64,000 nucleotides of DNA from Acidovorax sp. KKS102 (GCF_000302535.1 NC_018708.1:2852001-2916000); one strand, 5' to 3'. Shown: positions 29,677 through 40,063, counted from the stretch's first letter. Translations and numbers: made by a program. The notes: generated by a model not told the origin, from the sequence alone.

Positions 29677-31305
29677 TCAAAAACCCATCGCCGTCACATC
29701 CACCGCGTCCACCTGCCCCGCCTCCAGAAACTGTTCGCCATACCGCAGGTACACCCGCTCCCGCACAAACACCTCGAACAGGTCGGGGTCGATGTGCCCG
29801 TTGTCGCGCATCTTGCACATGATGGCGATTGCTTGCGACAAGGTCATGCCGCTCTTGTAGGGCCTGTCTGCGGCCGTTAGCGCCTCAAAGATGTCGGCAA
29901 TGCCCATCATGCGGGCCTGCAGCGACATCTGCTCGCGCGTGAGGCCGCGCGGGTAGCCCTTGCCATCCATGCGCTCGTGGTGGCCGCCCGCGTATTCGGG
30001 CACGTTTTGGAGGTGGCGCGGCCAGGGCAGCGTCTCCAGCATCTTGATGGTGGCGACGATGTGATAGTTGATGGTGTCGCGCTCGGCCTGGTTCAGCGTG
30101 CCGGAGCGGATGGTGAGGTTCTCCACTTCTTCGGCCGTCAGAAAGCTCGTCTGCACCCCTTGCGGGTTGCGCCAGTGGCGCATGGCGGCAATGTCACGCA
30201 CGCGCTGCTGGTCCTCGGGGCGCATGGCCTCGGTGCCGGTGTTGCAGCGGCGCAGAAACTCACGGTCTTCCTCCAGCGCATGGATGTCGTGTTGCAGGGC
30301 CTGCAGCTCCTGCCCCTCGGCCCGCGCGTCCACCACCGGGCGCAGCGCCAGCTGGCGGCGCAGCGCGGCCAGCTCGGCGTCGCGCTTGAGCACCTCAAAC
30401 CGCGTGTCCACCAGGCCGATGCGGTCGTAGATGGTCTGCAGCTTGGTGGCTTTGTCCACCACATGCACGGGGGTGGTGATCTTTCCGCAGTCATGCAGCA
30501 GACCTGCCATCTTGAGCTCGTAGCGGTCGCGGTCGCTCATCTTGAACGCGGCCAGCGGCCCCTCGCGGGTTGCATCCACGGCTTCGGCCAGCATCATTGT
30601 GAGAGCGGGTACGCGCTGGCAGTGGCCGCCGGTGTAGGGCGATTTTTCGTCGATGGCCAGGTTGATCAGGTTCACGAACGACTCGAACAGGCGCTCCAAC
30701 TGCGTGATGAGCAGCCGGTTGGTGAGCGCAATGGCCGCCTGCGAGGCCAGCGACTCGGCCAGGCTCTGGTCGGCCTGCGAGAAGGTGATGACCTCGCCCG
30801 TGTCCGGGTCGCGCGCATTGATGAGCTGCAGCACGCCGATGAGTTCAAGGTCATGGTTCTTCATCGGCACCGTGAGGAACGACTGCGACCGGTAGCCCGT
30901 GCGCTGGTCAAACGCGCGTGTGCCCGAAAAATCAAACCCTGCGGCGCTGTAGGCGTCGGCAATGTTCACCGTGCGGTCGTGGATGGCCGCGTGCGCCGCC
31001 ACCAGCGAATCATTGGGCCCGCCGTCGGCCGTACGCAGGGGCAGCAGCGGCAGGTCGATGGGCTTGCCGGTGGTGCCTCCCAGGCTGATGCCGAGGGAGT
31101 CGGTGCGCAGGATCTCGAACTTGAGCGCCGACTGGTCATCCGTCACGCTGTAGAGCGTGCCGCCGTCGGCACCCGTGATGGTCTTGGCGGCCTCCAGGAT
31201 GTTCTCCAGCAGCCGGTCGATGTCCCGCTCGCGCGAAAGCGCGGCGCCGATGCCGTTGAGCTGCTCCAGCCGACGGAACAGATTGAGAGTGGATTCCTTG
31301 CTCAT
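29677..31305 (-). CDS. GAF and HD-GYP domain phosphodiesterase
   Basis: A 542-residue cytoplasmic protein starting at ATG 31305 (MSKESTLNLFRRLEQLN) with AAGGTGG upstream; an earlier in-frame start lacks a ribosome site. A GAF sensor domain occupies roughly 20-195 (ITGADGGTLYSV, GVLQLINARD). The C-terminal HD-GYP domain, which degrades c-di-GMP, has LLHDCGK and HHERMDGKGYPRGL. Between the HD and GYP motifs there is an unusually long insert of about 100 residues, rich in Glu, Arg and Gln and probably helical. No response-regulator receiver domain is present. The GAF ligand is unknown. Confidence 0.92.
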   Translation of the reverse strand: MSKESTLNLFRRLEQLNGIGAALSRERDIDRLLENILEAAKTITGADGGTLYSVTDDQSALKFEILRTDSLGISLGGTTGKPIDLPLLPLRTADGGPNDSLVAAHAAIHDRTVNIADAYSAAGFDFSGTRAFDQRTGYRSQSFLTVPMKNHDLELIGVLQLINARDPDTGEVITFSQADQSLAESLASQAAIALTNRLLITQLERLFESFVNLINLAIDEKSPYTGGHCQRVPALTMMLAEAVDATREGPLAAFKMSDRDRYELKMAGLLHDCGKITTPVHVVDKATKLQTIYDRIGLVDTRFEVLKRDAELAALRRQLALRPVVDARAEGQELQALQHDIHALEEDREFLRRCNTGTEAMRPEDQQRVRDIAAMRHWRNPQGVQTSFLTAEEVENLTIRSGTLNQAERDTINYHIVATIKMLETLPWPRHLQNVPEYAGGHHERMDGKGYPRGLTREQMSLQARMMGIADIFEALTAADRPYKSGMTLSQAIAIMCKMRDNGHIDPDLFEVFVRERVYLRYGEQFLEAGQVDAVDVTAMGF

Positions 31306-31396
31306 GCGACCACCTTGCAAGCAGCGTTGGTAACCCCGCATCGTAACGAAAGGTGACAGCTATCATCACCCTTCCTGTTTCAAAAACGCCCAATTC

Positions 31397-32398
31397 GTGG
31401 ACTCGGTCACACCCCGCTTTCTCACCGCCGCGCTTTACCAGTTTGTGGACCTGCCAGACTTTGCGGCCCTGCGCGAGCCTCTGCAGACCCTGTGCGACGC
31501 GAACGGCGTGCGCGGCATGCTGCTGCTGGCGCCCGAGGGCATCAACGGCACCATTGCGGGCGAACCGCAGGGTGTGCACGCCGTGCTGGCGTGGCTGCGC
31601 AGCGACGCGCGCTTTACCGCCCTGCAGCACAAGGAGGCGCTGGCCGAGCGCATGCCCTTCTACCGCATGCGCGTGCGCCTCAAGCGCGAGATCGTCACCC
31701 TGGGCGTGCCGGGCCTGAACCCTGCGCGCAACGCGGGCACCTATGTGAAGCCCGAGGACTGGAACGCCCTCATCGACGACCCTGGCGTGGTGGTGGTAGA
31801 CACACGCAACGACTATGAAGTGGGCATTGGCACGTTTGAGCGCGCCATCAACCCGCACACGCAGACCTTTGCAGAGTTTCCGGCCTGGGTCGAAAAAGAG
31901 AAACAACCCGGTGGCGTGCTGGCAGGCAAGCCCAAAGTCGCCATGTTCTGCACCGGCGGCATCCGCTGCGAAAAGTCCACCGCCTTCCTCAAATCGCAAG
32001 GCTTTGACGAGGTTTACCACCTCGAAGGCGGCATCCTCAAATACTTGGAAACCGTGCCCGAAGAAGACAGCCGCTGGCACGGCGACTGTTTTGTGTTCGA
32101 CGAACGCGTGTCGGTAGGCCATGGCCTCGCACCGGGCCACCACCAGCTGTGCCGCTCCTGCCGCATGCCCCTGGGCGAGGCCGAACTGCAGTCACCGCAC
32201 TATGTGCCCGGCGTAAGCTGCCCCTATTGCCACGGCACCCGCACGCCCGAGCAGGAACGTGCCCTGGCCGAGCGCGAGCGGCAGATGCAGCTGGCCCGGC
32301 AGCGCGGGCAAGAACACATCGGCGCGCAGCAACCCGGCCGCCCCCCGCGCACTGCGGCCAAGGACGCCGGTGACGACGGCGTGGATGGCACAACGTGA
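31397..32398 (+). CDS. trhO: tRNA uridine(34) hydroxylase TrhO (rhodanese-like)
   Basis: A 333-residue TrhO/YceA protein, which hydroxylates U34 of certain tRNAs using oxygen. The N-terminal domain includes [19 protein letters not shown]; the rhodanese domain has the active-site Cys in [20 protein letters not shown] and [16 protein letters not shown] Cys-rich tail follows ([14 protein letters not shown]). The start is GTG 31397. The stop overlaps the start of the GST gene by four bases (GTGA), so the two are translationally coupled. Confidence 0.94.
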   Translation: MDSVTPRFLTAALYQFVDLPDFAALREPLQTLCDANGVRGMLLLAPEGINGTIAGEPQGVHAVLAWLRSDARFTALQHKEALAERMPFYRMRVRLKREIVTLGVPGLNPARNAGTYVKPEDWNALIDDPGVVVVDTRNDYEVGIGTFERAINPHTQTFAEFPAWVEKEKQPGGVLAGKPKVAMFCTGGIRCEKSTAFLKSQGFDEVYHLEGGILKYLETVPEEDSRWHGDCFVFDERVSVGHGLAPGHHQLCRSCRMPLGEAELQSPHYVPGVSCPYCHGTRTPEQERALAERERQMQLARQRGQEHIGAQQPGRPPRTAAKDAGDDGVDGTT

Positions 32399-33063
32399 CC
32401 GCCCTGCCCGTCCTGTACTCGTTCCGCCGTTGTCCCTACGCCATGCGTGCGCGCCTGGCCCTGGCCGTGAGTGGGCAGGTGTGCGAACTGCGCGAAGTGG
32501 TACTGAGGAACAAGCCCCTGGGCCTGCTGCAAGCATCCCCCAAGGGCACGGTACCCGTGCTGGTGCTCCCTGGCGGCCAGGTGCTGGAGCAGAGCCTGGA
32601 CATCATGCTGTGGGCGCTGGCGCAGAACGACCCGGAAGGCTGGCTCACCCCCAGCAACGGCACTGTGGCGGACATGCTGGCGCTGATTGCCGAATGCGAC
32701 GGCCCGTTCAAGCAAGCGCTGGACCGGTGCAAATACCCCAGCCGCTACCCCGACGCCGACCCCGCCCTGGCCCGCACCCAGGCGGTGGATTGGCTGCAAA
32801 CGCTGGAGGCAAGACTCGCCCACCATGCCTGCCTGTATGGCAACCGGGCAGCCCTTGCCGACATGGCCATTGCGCCCTTTGTACGGCAGTTTGCCGGCAT
32901 TGATGACGTCTGGTGGAGTGCCCAACCGTGGCCGCGCTTGCAGGCCTGGCTGGCCCACTGGCAGGCAAGCCCGCTGTTTGAGCAGGTGATGCCCAAACTG
33001 CCCGCCTGGGTGGACGGAACGCAAGGCGTACCATTCCCGCACAGCAACGGGATGCCCGGCTGA
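32395..33063 (+). CDS. Glutathione S-transferase family protein
   Basis: A 222-residue GST-fold protein. The N-terminal thioredoxin-like domain starts [17 protein letters not shown], with a glutaredoxin-like Cys, and contains the cis-Pro segment GTVPVLVL and the glutathione-binding LEQSLDIM. The rest is the helical C-terminal domain ([18 protein letters not shown]). It starts at GTG 32395 inside the trhO stop. A link to tRNA modification is suggested only by the coupled translation. The substrate is unknown. Confidence 0.88.
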   Translation: MTALPVLYSFRRCPYAMRARLALAVSGQVCELREVVLRNKPLGLLQASPKGTVPVLVLPGGQVLEQSLDIMLWALAQNDPEGWLTPSNGTVADMLALIAECDGPFKQALDRCKYPSRYPDADPALARTQAVDWLQTLEARLAHHACLYGNRAALADMAIAPFVRQFAGIDDVWWSAQPWPRLQAWLAHWQASPLFEQVMPKLPAWVDGTQGVPFPHSNGMPG

Positions 33064-33249
33064 CGGCACCATCCCGAATCTGCTTGAGATCGGTGCCTTA
33101 GGCACCATCTGTTCCACAGCGCATCACGCTCCGTGGCACCAAAGGTCACCACGTAGCAGCCCTTCTCCACCTCATGCACCGCGCAGCCTCCCCAGGGCTT
33201 CACTGCGCAGAGCCCTCCCCAAACACCCACTCGCCCCCATTACCCCTGC

Positions 33250-33468
33250 ATGAAAATCATCGACGAAATGTTGAACCTGGACCTGCTCACCCAAGAGCAG
33301 CACCTGCAAATCAGCGCCTGGATCGCGCGCTCCACCTCGCCGGAAGAGATATTGCAAATGCCGGCGCCACTGTGGCAAGCAGTGGAACGCGCCAGCCAGA
33401 CCATGGGCATCAACGAGGACCTGCTGCGCCCGCCGTCGCTGGATGCAGGGGGTGTGGTGCTGGGCTAG
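33250..33468 (+). CDS. Small hypothetical protein
   Basis: A 72-residue frame starting at ATG 33250, with acidic, helix-prone sequence (MKIIDEMLNLDLLTQEQHLQ, SPEEILQMPAPLWQAVERAS) and native codon use. There is no clear ribosome site, no signal peptide and no domain I know. It ends 70 bases before a strong terminator at 33539, which supports a real transcript here. It could be a regulatory or structural small protein. Confidence 0.55.
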   Translation: MKIIDEMLNLDLLTQEQHLQISAWIARSTSPEEILQMPAPLWQAVERASQTMGINEDLLRPPSLDAGGVVLG

Positions 33469-33538
33469 TTGCAAGCCAATGCCGGCAAGGGCGTCTCTCA
33501 CCGCAGAGGACCCGGTGTTTGAAAAACTTCCAGCATGA

Positions 33539-33564
33539 AAAAAGCGCTCCGTAGAGCGCTTTTT
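33539..33564. terminator. Bidirectional terminator
   Basis: AAAAAGCGCTC, loop CGTA, GAGCGCTTTTT: a perfect 11-base stem with A and T tracts on both sides. It serves the small gene at 33250 on the plus strand and dsbB on the minus strand. Confidence 0.88.
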
Positions 33565-33586
33565 GGGGGCAGAGCCAGGGCTGCCG

Positions 33587-34123
33587 TCAAGCCACCGAGT
33601 AGCCGGAGCCCCGCTGGGTACCACCCTTCAAGGCCCGCACCAGCAGTGCCAGCAGCACCAGGCCAAAGCCCACAAAGCAGATGAACGACCAGTTGGCAAT
33701 CGAGCCCCCGAGGAAAGTCCAGTCGATCGCGGTGCAGTCACCCGAACCGCGGAAGATCATGGGGATGGCGCGGCTGATGGGGTAGTTTTCGATCATGCCG
33801 TAGAAGTCGCGGCCGCAGGTCGCGATCTCCGGTGGGTACCACTGCAGCCAGCTCTGGCGGGCTGCCACAAAGGCGCCAAACCCGGCGGTGACCAAGGCCA
33901 GCACCCCAAAACTCATCCACCAGCCCCGATTGCCTCGCGCGCTCGCCAGGGCCGTGAATACCGCCACACCAATGAGCGCATAGCGCTGCACGATGCACAT
34001 GGGGCAAGGCTCCAGGCCCACCACATGCTGCAAATACATGCCAAAGGCCAGCATCGCCACGCAGGCCACGCTGATCAGTGCCAGCACACGGCGCGGGGCC
34101 TGATCGATCCAGTTCAACAACAT
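33587..34123 (-). CDS. dsbB: Disulfide bond formation protein B
   Basis: A 178-residue inner-membrane protein that re-oxidises DsbA and passes electrons to quinone. It has four hydrophobic helices and the two essential cysteine pairs: CPMC in LEPCPMCIVQRYALIG, and a second pair at ATCGRDF and GSGDCTAIDW. The length is typical. It is a single gene between the sulfate operon and a bidirectional terminator. Confidence 0.95.
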   Translation of the reverse strand: MLLNWIDQAPRRVLALISVACVAMLAFGMYLQHVVGLEPCPMCIVQRYALIGVAVFTALASARGNRGWWMSFGVLALVTAGFGAFVAARQSWLQWYPPEIATCGRDFYGMIENYPISRAIPMIFRGSGDCTAIDWTFLGGSIANWSFICFVGFGLVLLALLVRALKGGTQRGSGYSVA

Positions 34124-34179
34124 CTTTGTTATCCCTCTAAGCCGCGCAGTGCCTGGCGCGGCATCCCCAGGGAAGCTGC

Positions 34180-35304
34180 TCAGATACCAGCGGCGTGATC
34201 CAAGAACACTCGGGCGCGGCGTGGTGTAACCACCAGCGTTTCACCCTCTTTGAAACCCATTTCCTTGAACTGCTGCGCAGGAATCTGCGCTTCGATCAGG
34301 GACTCTGGGGACGCATTGTCCGCTGGTTTGTGGTCATCGGTCGGAATAAGTTCCAGCCGCGCAATCGGCCCCACCACAATGGCTCGGCTCAGCTGGGCCA
34401 CGATGCCACGGGGACGGCCTTCGGCGTCCAGGCCTGCGCCGGGGGAGTAGCGCTCCACGTCCAGGTCGTGCGGACGCACATAGGCAAAGGCCTTGGCGTT
34501 TTGCGCCGTCTGGTGTTCGGGCGAGTCGATCTGCATGCCTTCCAGGTGTACCAGGCCTTCATGGGCGCGGCCATGGAACAGGTTCACATCGCCCAGAAAG
34601 CCGTACACGAACGGGCTGGCGGGCTGGTCCCACACCTGCTGGGGGGAGCCGCTTTGCTCGATCTTGCCCTGGTTGATCACCACCACACGGTCCGCCACTT
34701 CCAGGGCTTCTTCCTGATCGTGGGTCACGAAGATGCTGGTCACATGCAACTCGTCGTGCAGGCGGCGCAGCCAGCGGCGCAGTTCCTTGCGCACCTTGGC
34801 GTCCAGCGCGCCGAAGGGTTCGTCGAGCAGCAGCACCTTGGGCTCTACCGCCAGCGCGCGGGCCAGGGCAATGCGCTGGCGCTGGCCGCCGGACAGTTGC
34901 GAAGGGTAGCGCTCGGCCAGCCAGTCGAGCTGCACCAGCTTGAGCAGGTCCATGACCTTCTTCTTAATCTGCGCTTCACTGGGGCGCTCGCTGCGGGGCT
35001 TCACGCGCAGGCCGAAGGCCACGTTCTCGAACACCGTCATGTGGCGGAACAGCGCATAGTGCTGGAACACGAAGCCCACGTTGCGCTCGCGCACATGCAC
35101 GTCGGTGGTGTCTTCACCGCTGAAGTGGATCGTGCCCACATCGGCTGTTTCCAGACCGGCAATGATGCGCAAGAGCGTGGTCTTGCCGCAGCCCGAGGGG
35201 CCGAGCAGTGCAATGAGTTCGCCCGAGGCAATGTCCAGGCTCACATCGCGCAGGGCCTGAAAGTCGCCAAACTGCTTGCTGACGTTACGGATTTCAATGC
35301 TCAT
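34180..35304 (-). CDS. cysA: Sulfate/thiosulfate ABC transporter ATP-binding protein
   Basis: A 374-residue ATPase that powers sulfate uptake. Walker [14 protein letters not shown], signature [16 protein letters not shown], Walker [13 protein letters not shown] and the switch His in VTHDQEEAL are all present. A C-terminal regulatory TOBE-like region follows, of the CysA type ([15 protein letters not shown]). It is last in the operon sbp-cysT-cysW-cysA, 12 bases after cysW. Confidence 0.95.
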   Translation of the reverse strand: MSIEIRNVSKQFGDFQALRDVSLDIASGELIALLGPSGCGKTTLLRIIAGLETADVGTIHFSGEDTTDVHVRERNVGFVFQHYALFRHMTVFENVAFGLRVKPRSERPSEAQIKKKVMDLLKLVQLDWLAERYPSQLSGGQRQRIALARALAVEPKVLLLDEPFGALDAKVRKELRRWLRRLHDELHVTSIFVTHDQEEALEVADRVVVINQGKIEQSGSPQQVWDQPASPFVYGFLGDVNLFHGRAHEGLVHLEGMQIDSPEHQTAQNAKAFAYVRPHDLDVERYSPGAGLDAEGRPRGIVAQLSRAIVVGPIARLELIPTDDHKPADNASPESLIEAQIPAQQFKEMGFKEGETLVVTPRRARVFLDHAAGI

Positions 35305-35316
35305 GTTCTGTTTCCT

Positions 35317-36219
35317 TCACACGCCAGCGGGCGCGGGGCGCTCGGGCGGCAATTCGGCGGCGGCCTTCAGGGCCTGCTCGTTGCGGTGTTCGGCAATCGT
35401 CTTGATGACCAGCGTGACCAGGGCCAGCAAGGCCAGCAGCGAGGCAGCGGCAAACGCGGCCACCGACTGGTATTCGTTGTAGAGAATCTCGACGTGCAGC
35501 GGGATGGTGTTGGTCTGGCCCCGGATGTGGCCCGACACCACCGACACCGCGCCAAACTCGCCCATGGCCCGGGCGTTGCACAAGATCACGCCATACAGCA
35601 GGCCCCACTTGATGTTGGGCAAGGTCACGTACCAGAAGGTCTGCCAGCCGCTGGCACCCAGCACGATGGCCGCCTGTTCCTCGTCGTTGCCCTGCGCCTG
35701 CATCAGCGGGATCAATTCGCGGGCGATGAACGGAAAGGTCACGAACACGGTTGCCAGCACGATGCCGGGCACGGCAAAGATAATCTTGATGTCATGCGCC
35801 GCCAGCCACGGGCCAAACCAGCCCTGGGCACCAAACATCAGCACATAGATCAAACCGGCCACCACAGGCGACACGGAGAACGGCAAGTCCACCAGCGTGG
35901 TCAAAAACGCCTTGCCCTTGAACTCGTACTTGGCAATGCACCAGGCCGCGGCCACGCCAAACACCAGGTTCAGCGGCACCGCAATCAGCGCGGTGATGAG
36001 CGTGAGCTTGATCGCCGACCACGCATCGGGCTCGCGCAAGCCTTCCAGATACGCACCAAAGCCTTTGCGCAGCGCCTCGGCGAACACGGCGGCCAGCGGC
36101 AACACGAGGAACAGCAGCATGAAAGCCAGTGCCAGCGCGATGAGCGTGTAGCGCACCCATGGCGCCTCGGTGGTGCCGGCCTGGGCGCGGCGAACAGTTC
36201 GAGAGTTGGCACCGCTCAT
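35317..36219 (-). CDS. cysW: Sulfate ABC transporter permease CysW
   Basis: A 300-residue membrane permease with six helices. The loop that docks the ATPase is in [20 protein letters not shown], and [20 protein letters not shown] and [20 protein letters not shown] are typical of CysW. Its start overlaps the stop of cysT by four bases, so the pair is translationally coupled. Confidence 0.94.
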   Translation of the reverse strand: MSGANSRTVRRAQAGTTEAPWVRYTLIALALAFMLLFLVLPLAAVFAEALRKGFGAYLEGLREPDAWSAIKLTLITALIAVPLNLVFGVAAAWCIAKYEFKGKAFLTTLVDLPFSVSPVVAGLIYVLMFGAQGWFGPWLAAHDIKIIFAVPGIVLATVFVTFPFIARELIPLMQAQGNDEEQAAIVLGASGWQTFWYVTLPNIKWGLLYGVILCNARAMGEFGAVSVVSGHIRGQTNTIPLHVEILYNEYQSVAAFAAASLLALLALVTLVIKTIAEHRNEQALKAAAELPPERPAPAGV

Positions 36220-37085
36220 GCTGGAGCCCCCGCGTGGCGGCGCTGCCAGGCTTGCAGCGCGTTGATGATGAGCAGCAGGATGAAGGAGATGACCAGCATC
36301 ACCACGGCCACGGCGGTGGCGCCTGCGTAGTCGTACTGCTCCAGCTTGCCGATGATGATGAGCGGCGTGATCTCCGACACCATGGGCATGTTGCCCGCGA
36401 TAAAGATCACCGAGCCGTATTCACCCACCGCCCGCGCAAACGCCATGGCAAAGCCGGTGAGCAGTGCGGGCGTAATGGAGGGCAGGATGACCTTGGTGAA
36501 GGTCTGCAGGCGTGTGGCGCCCAGACAGGTGGCGGCCTCTTCCAGTTCCTTCTCAGCGTCTTCAAGCACCGGTTGCACCGTACGCACCACAAACGGCAGG
36601 CCGATGAAGATGAGCGCAATCACAATGCCTGCGGGCTTGAAGGCCAACTGGATGCCCATGGGCTCCAGAATGCTGCCCACCCATCCATTGCCCGCCAACA
36701 GGGCCGTGAGCGAGATGCCGGCCACGGCCGTGGGCAGCGCAAATGGCAGGTCCACCAACGCGTCCACGATCTTCTTGCCCGGGAACTTGTAGCGCACCAG
36801 CACCCAGGCGATCAGCAAGCCAAACACCAGGTTGACCAGCGCCGCGATAAACGATGCGCCAAACGTCAGCCGGTAAGAAGCCAGCACCCGCGGCGCGCTG
36901 ATGGCCGCCCAGAACTGGTCCCAGGTGAGGGTGAAGGTCTTGAAGATCAGTGCGGACAGTGGGATCAGCACGATGACGCTCAAGTAGAAAAGGGTGTAGC
37001 CCAGTGACAGCCCGAAGCCGGGCAACACGCGCTTGGGCGCGCGCCGTCCGGCCGGGGCTGCGGCCACGGCAGTCGCAGTGGTCAT
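36216..37085 (-). CDS. cysT: Sulfate ABC transporter permease CysT
   Basis: A 289-residue permease, partner of CysW. It contains the ATPase-docking segment ([19 protein letters not shown]), [20 protein letters not shown] and [20 protein letters not shown], all standard for CysT/CysU. It lies 35 bases after the binding-protein gene and four bases into cysW. Confidence 0.94.
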   Translation of the reverse strand: MTTATAVAAAPAGRRAPKRVLPGFGLSLGYTLFYLSVIVLIPLSALIFKTFTLTWDQFWAAISAPRVLASYRLTFGASFIAALVNLVFGLLIAWVLVRYKFPGKKIVDALVDLPFALPTAVAGISLTALLAGNGWVGSILEPMGIQLAFKPAGIVIALIFIGLPFVVRTVQPVLEDAEKELEEAATCLGATRLQTFTKVILPSITPALLTGFAMAFARAVGEYGSVIFIAGNMPMVSEITPLIIIGKLEQYDYAGATAVAVVMLVISFILLLIINALQAWQRRHAGAPA

Positions 37086-37120
37086 AGATGCAGTGGTGAG
37101 TCGGGAGAAGCGCCGCCTAC

Positions 37121-38125
37121 TTACTTGGCACCGGGCGTGTACAGCTTGTCGAACTGGCCGCCGTCATTGAAGTGCACCTTCTGCGCTTCGGTCAGCGAGC
37201 CGAAATACTTGGCCACGGTGAACTGCTTGAGCGGCTTGAACGTGGCTTCGTACTTCTTGAGCACCTTTTCCGAGCGTGGGCGGATGGCGTGCTTGGCGGC
37301 GATCTCCTGGGCTTCGTCCGAGTACAGATAGTCCAGGTAGGCCTTGGCCAGCTGGGCCGTGCCCTTTTTGGCCACAGTGCGCTCGACTACAGCCACGGGG
37401 TTCTCGGCCACCACGCTCACCGAGGGGTAGATCGCATCGACCTTGCCCGCGCCGAACTCGCGGTCGATGGAGACCACTTCGGATTCAAAGGTAATGAGCA
37501 CGTCGCCCTGGTTGCGCTGCAGGAAGGTGGCGGTGGCATCGCGCCCACCCTTGGCCAGCACGGGCACGTTCTTGTAGAGCTTGCTCACGAACTCCGCCGC
37601 CTGCGCGTCGGTGCCGCCCTTTTCACGCACGGCGCCCCAGGCGGCCAGGTAGGCATAACGGCCGTTGCCGCCGGTCTTGGGGTTGACCACGATCACCTGC
37701 ACGCCGGGCTTGATGAGGTCGTCCCAGTCCTTGATGTTCTTAGGGTTGCCATTGCGCACCAGGAACAGCATGGTGGACGTGGTGGGCGATGCGTCGTTGG
37801 GAAACTTCTTGGCCCAGTCCTTGGCAACCACGCCGTTGTCGGCCAGGAACTGCACGTCGGTGGTCGTGTTCATGGTCACCACGTCGGCGGCCAGGCCATC
37901 GTTCACGGCCCGCGCCTGGGCGCTGGAGCCAGCGTGCGACTGGTCGATCTTCACGTCCTGGCCGGTGGTCTTCTTGTAGTGGGCGGCAAAGGCGGTGTTG
38001 TAGTCCTTGTAGAACTCGCGGGCCACGTCGTACGACACGTTGAGCAGCGAATTTTGAGCGGCAGCCATGCCGCTCGCGGCCAGGGCCAGGGAGGCCAGGA
38101 GGGTCTTGAGTTTCAGAGAAGTCAT
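37121..38125 (-). CDS. sbp: Sulfate ABC transporter substrate-binding protein
   Basis: A 334-residue periplasmic sulfate-binding protein. The start at ATG 38125 gives a clean signal peptide (MTSLKLKTLLASLALAASG, cleavage after AAA/AQN); a longer frame would add 21 residues. The mature protein has the family opening LLNVSYDVAREFYKDYN and QSHAGSSAQARAV. It is the first gene of the sulfate operon. The upstream region to 38230 is AT-rich, as expected for a CysB-activated promoter, though no cysB gene is in the window. Confidence 0.94.
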   Translation of the reverse strand: MTSLKLKTLLASLALAASGMAAAQNSLLNVSYDVAREFYKDYNTAFAAHYKKTTGQDVKIDQSHAGSSAQARAVNDGLAADVVTMNTTTDVQFLADNGVVAKDWAKKFPNDASPTTSTMLFLVRNGNPKNIKDWDDLIKPGVQVIVVNPKTGGNGRYAYLAAWGAVREKGGTDAQAAEFVSKLYKNVPVLAKGGRDATATFLQRNQGDVLITFESEVVSIDREFGAGKVDAIYPSVSVVAENPVAVVERTVAKKGTAQLAKAYLDYLYSDEAQEIAAKHAIRPRSEKVLKKYEATFKPLKQFTVAKYFGSLTEAQKVHFNDGGQFDKLYTPGAK

Positions 38126-38182
38126 GGTGAGGTCGCCCAAAAAATGCTGGAGATTCCGCATTGTGCGGACCCCCCCCTTAAA

Positions 38183-38230
38183 ACTCAAAAGAATATATTT
38201 TTGTTAATTAATCAAAAATCGGCATATAAG
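38183..38230 (-). promoter_or_regulatory. AT-rich upstream region of the sulfate operon
   Basis: A markedly AT-rich stretch (AATATATTTTTGTTAATTAA) in GC-rich DNA, 60-100 bases before the sbp start. CysB-type activators bind such sequences, so this is the probable promoter and activator site. The exact hexamers are uncertain. Confidence 0.4.
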
Positions 38231-38317
38231 CACGATCGGGAGGTGCGCTCAAGTCAAGCCACCTGGGCCCACTGCGGCTGCCCAGGCGAGAGATTTCTGA
38301 CCCCATAGACCCCAAGC

Positions 38318-38362
38318 GCTAGTGCAATATGCCCAGCAAGCTATCAATAAGGTAGCAATTAG
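38318..38362. repeat. Dispersed intergenic repeat copy
   Basis: GCGCTAGTGCAATATGCCCA, then AGCTATCAATAAGGTAGC, lying at the 3' end of the RBBP9-like hydrolase gene and overlapping its stop. Confidence 0.6.
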
Positions 38363-38943
38363 GCAGCAGCAGAGGAGACCTGCGCGTAGCCACCCATGGG
38401 CCGGTTACCGGTGTGATCCCCCTCCAGCGACTGCAACAACGCCCAGCCCAAAGGCCATTCGCCATGGCCCGAGTCAATGTTGATGTGCCCTGCGTTCTGC
38501 ATGCGCACAAACTCGCTGCCCCAGGCCCGCGCATAGGCGCCCGCCAGGCGGATGGGACAAAACGGGTCGTTGCTGCTGGCCACCACGATGCTGCGGTACG
38601 GCAATGCGGCATAGGGCACGGGGGCAAAGTCGCTCAGGATGGCCCGGCGCTCCGGGTCGGCCGGGGCCACCAGCAGCGCGCCGCAGACCTTGGCCGCAGC
38701 CTCAGGGCCCATGTGGGTGGTGGCAATGCAGCCCAGGCTGTGCGCCACGATCACCACGGGCTGGGGCGCAGCCAGTACCGTCTTTTCCAACTGGCTCACC
38801 CAGGCCGAACGCGTGGGCGTGATCCAGTCGTCCTGCACCACACGGCTCGCATGGGCCAGGCGCTCGGCCCATAGGCTCTGCCAGTGGCCGGGGCCCGAGT
38901 CGCGCCAGCCGGGGACGATGATGATGGAGGTGTTAGCGGTCAC
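38359..38943 (-). CDS. RBBP9/YdeN-type alpha/beta hydrolase
   Basis: About 194 residues starting at GTG 38943 (VTANTSIIIVPGWRDSGPGH); a TTG 36 bases upstream is a weaker alternative. The catalytic serine is in VAHSLGCIA, the acid in ASSNDPFCP and the histidine in GHINIDSGHGEWPLG, a complete triad for the RBBP9 family of small serine hydrolases. The substrate is unknown. The gene appears monocistronic, transcribed away from the secreted-protein gene at 39133. Confidence 0.87.
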   Translation of the reverse strand: MTANTSIIIVPGWRDSGPGHWQSLWAERLAHASRVVQDDWITPTRSAWVSQLEKTVLAAPQPVVIVAHSLGCIATTHMGPEAAAKVCGALLVAPADPERRAILSDFAPVPYAALPYRSIVVASSNDPFCPIRLAGAYARAWGSEFVRMQNAGHINIDSGHGEWPLGWALLQSLEGDHTGNRPMGGYAQVSSAAA

Positions 38944-39132
38944 AGGCTGGCATTCTGCGAGCCAGTCTTTAAAACCCAAACGACTTAATTCTTGTTATTT
39001 AATCGCCAAATCATCTAAAAACACCCGCATTTATGCAGTGTCTAACCCCAGGATTTTTTTTCGCGGGGTTTAACCCCTTTCGGCCGCCCGGTTCGTTTCA
39101 CCCAGCACCACCACTTTTTTGATGGAGCTGCC

Positions 39133-40041
39133 ATGAAACCCCGTTCACTCCCCCTGCCCGCCCTCGCCGCCCTGACAGCACTGCTGGGCCTGGCCCACCT
39201 GCCTGCCCAGGCCATTGGCCGCCTGGCCGACGTCACCATCGTGGACCGCGACACCGGCGCCACGCTGCCGGTGCACTACGCCCGGGGCGAATACTGGGTG
39301 GCCGGGCGGCCCGGGGCGCGGTATGCCATCACCGTGCGTAACCGGCTTGGCGAGCGGGTGCTGGCCGTGCCGTCAGTGGACGGCGTGAATGTGCTCAGCG
39401 GCGAAACCGCTGCGTGGGACCAGCGCGGCTATGTGTTCTCGCCCTATGAGCGTTACCAGATCACCGGCTGGCGCAAGAGCGACAGCCAGGTGGCGGCCTT
39501 TGAGTTTTCGCACATTGCCAACTCGTATGCCGCCCGTACGGGCCGCCCGGCGCACGTGGGCGTGATTGGTGTGGCCCTGTTCCGCGAACAGCCACCGGCG
39601 CCCCAGCCGGCCCCCACCATCACCCCCGAGCCCTACAGCCAGCGCCGCGACAACGGCCTGGGCCTCGGGCGCCTGCGGGAGGAACCCGCGTCGCCCGCAG
39701 CCGCTGGGGCTGCCGGTGCGCCTGCGGCCCCAGCCCCATCGGCCGAGGCAGAGTCCACTGCCCGCTCGCCATCTGCTGACAGTGTGGCCAAGGCCGCCCC
39801 CATGCCATCGGCCAAGCTGGGCACGGCGCATGGCCAGCGCGAGACCTCGGTCGTCACCCACACCACTTTCACGCGCCTGCAGGAGCAACCCAATGAAATC
39901 ATCAGCATCCGCTACGACAGCCGCGAGAACCTGATCGCCAGCGGCGTGATCCGCGAACCCATCGCCCGACCCTCCGTGCCCCCGGTGCCCCGCGCATTTC
40001 CGCAGTCGGACAACCTGTCGTACGTACCCGACCCCAGGTAG
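39133..40041 (+). CDS. Secreted Pro/Ala-rich hypothetical protein, sigma-operon member
   Basis: A 302-residue exported protein. Signal peptide PLPALAALTALLGLAHLPAQA; a compact N-terminal domain (about 25-155, IGRLADVTIVDRDTGATLPV, HIANSYAARTGRPAHVGVIG); a Pro/Ala-rich linker (about 155-235); and a C-terminal segment (TTFTRLQEQPNEIISIRYDS). I do not recognise a family. It lies 22 bases upstream of the ECF sigma gene in the same direction, so it may be a periplasmic component or target of that sigma system. Confidence 0.75.
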   Translation: MKPRSLPLPALAALTALLGLAHLPAQAIGRLADVTIVDRDTGATLPVHYARGEYWVAGRPGARYAITVRNRLGERVLAVPSVDGVNVLSGETAAWDQRGYVFSPYERYQITGWRKSDSQVAAFEFSHIANSYAARTGRPAHVGVIGVALFREQPPAPQPAPTITPEPYSQRRDNGLGLGRLREEPASPAAAGAAGAPAAPAPSAEAESTARSPSADSVAKAAPMPSAKLGTAHGQRETSVVTHTTFTRLQEQPNEIISIRYDSRENLIASGVIREPIARPSVPPVPRAFPQSDNLSYVPDPR

Positions 40042-40063
40042 GCCTGGGCCAGCCCGTGCGTGC

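Noticed and set aside
33092-33106. GGTGCC-TTA-GGCACC hairpin after the GST gene
   Set aside because: Only six base pairs and no T tract; not enough for a terminator or operator call.
33110-33215. Protein-like minus-strand stretch (HEVEKGCYVVTFGATERDAL) beside the GST gene
   Set aside because: No convincing start and no ribosome site; it runs on into sequence antisense to the GST gene. It could be a gene remnant, but support is too weak.
38170-38177. C8 homopolymer upstream of the sulfate operon, possible phase-variable switch
   Set aside because: It lies in a non-coding leader, and no promoter spacing that depends on it could be shown; a single sequence cannot show variation.
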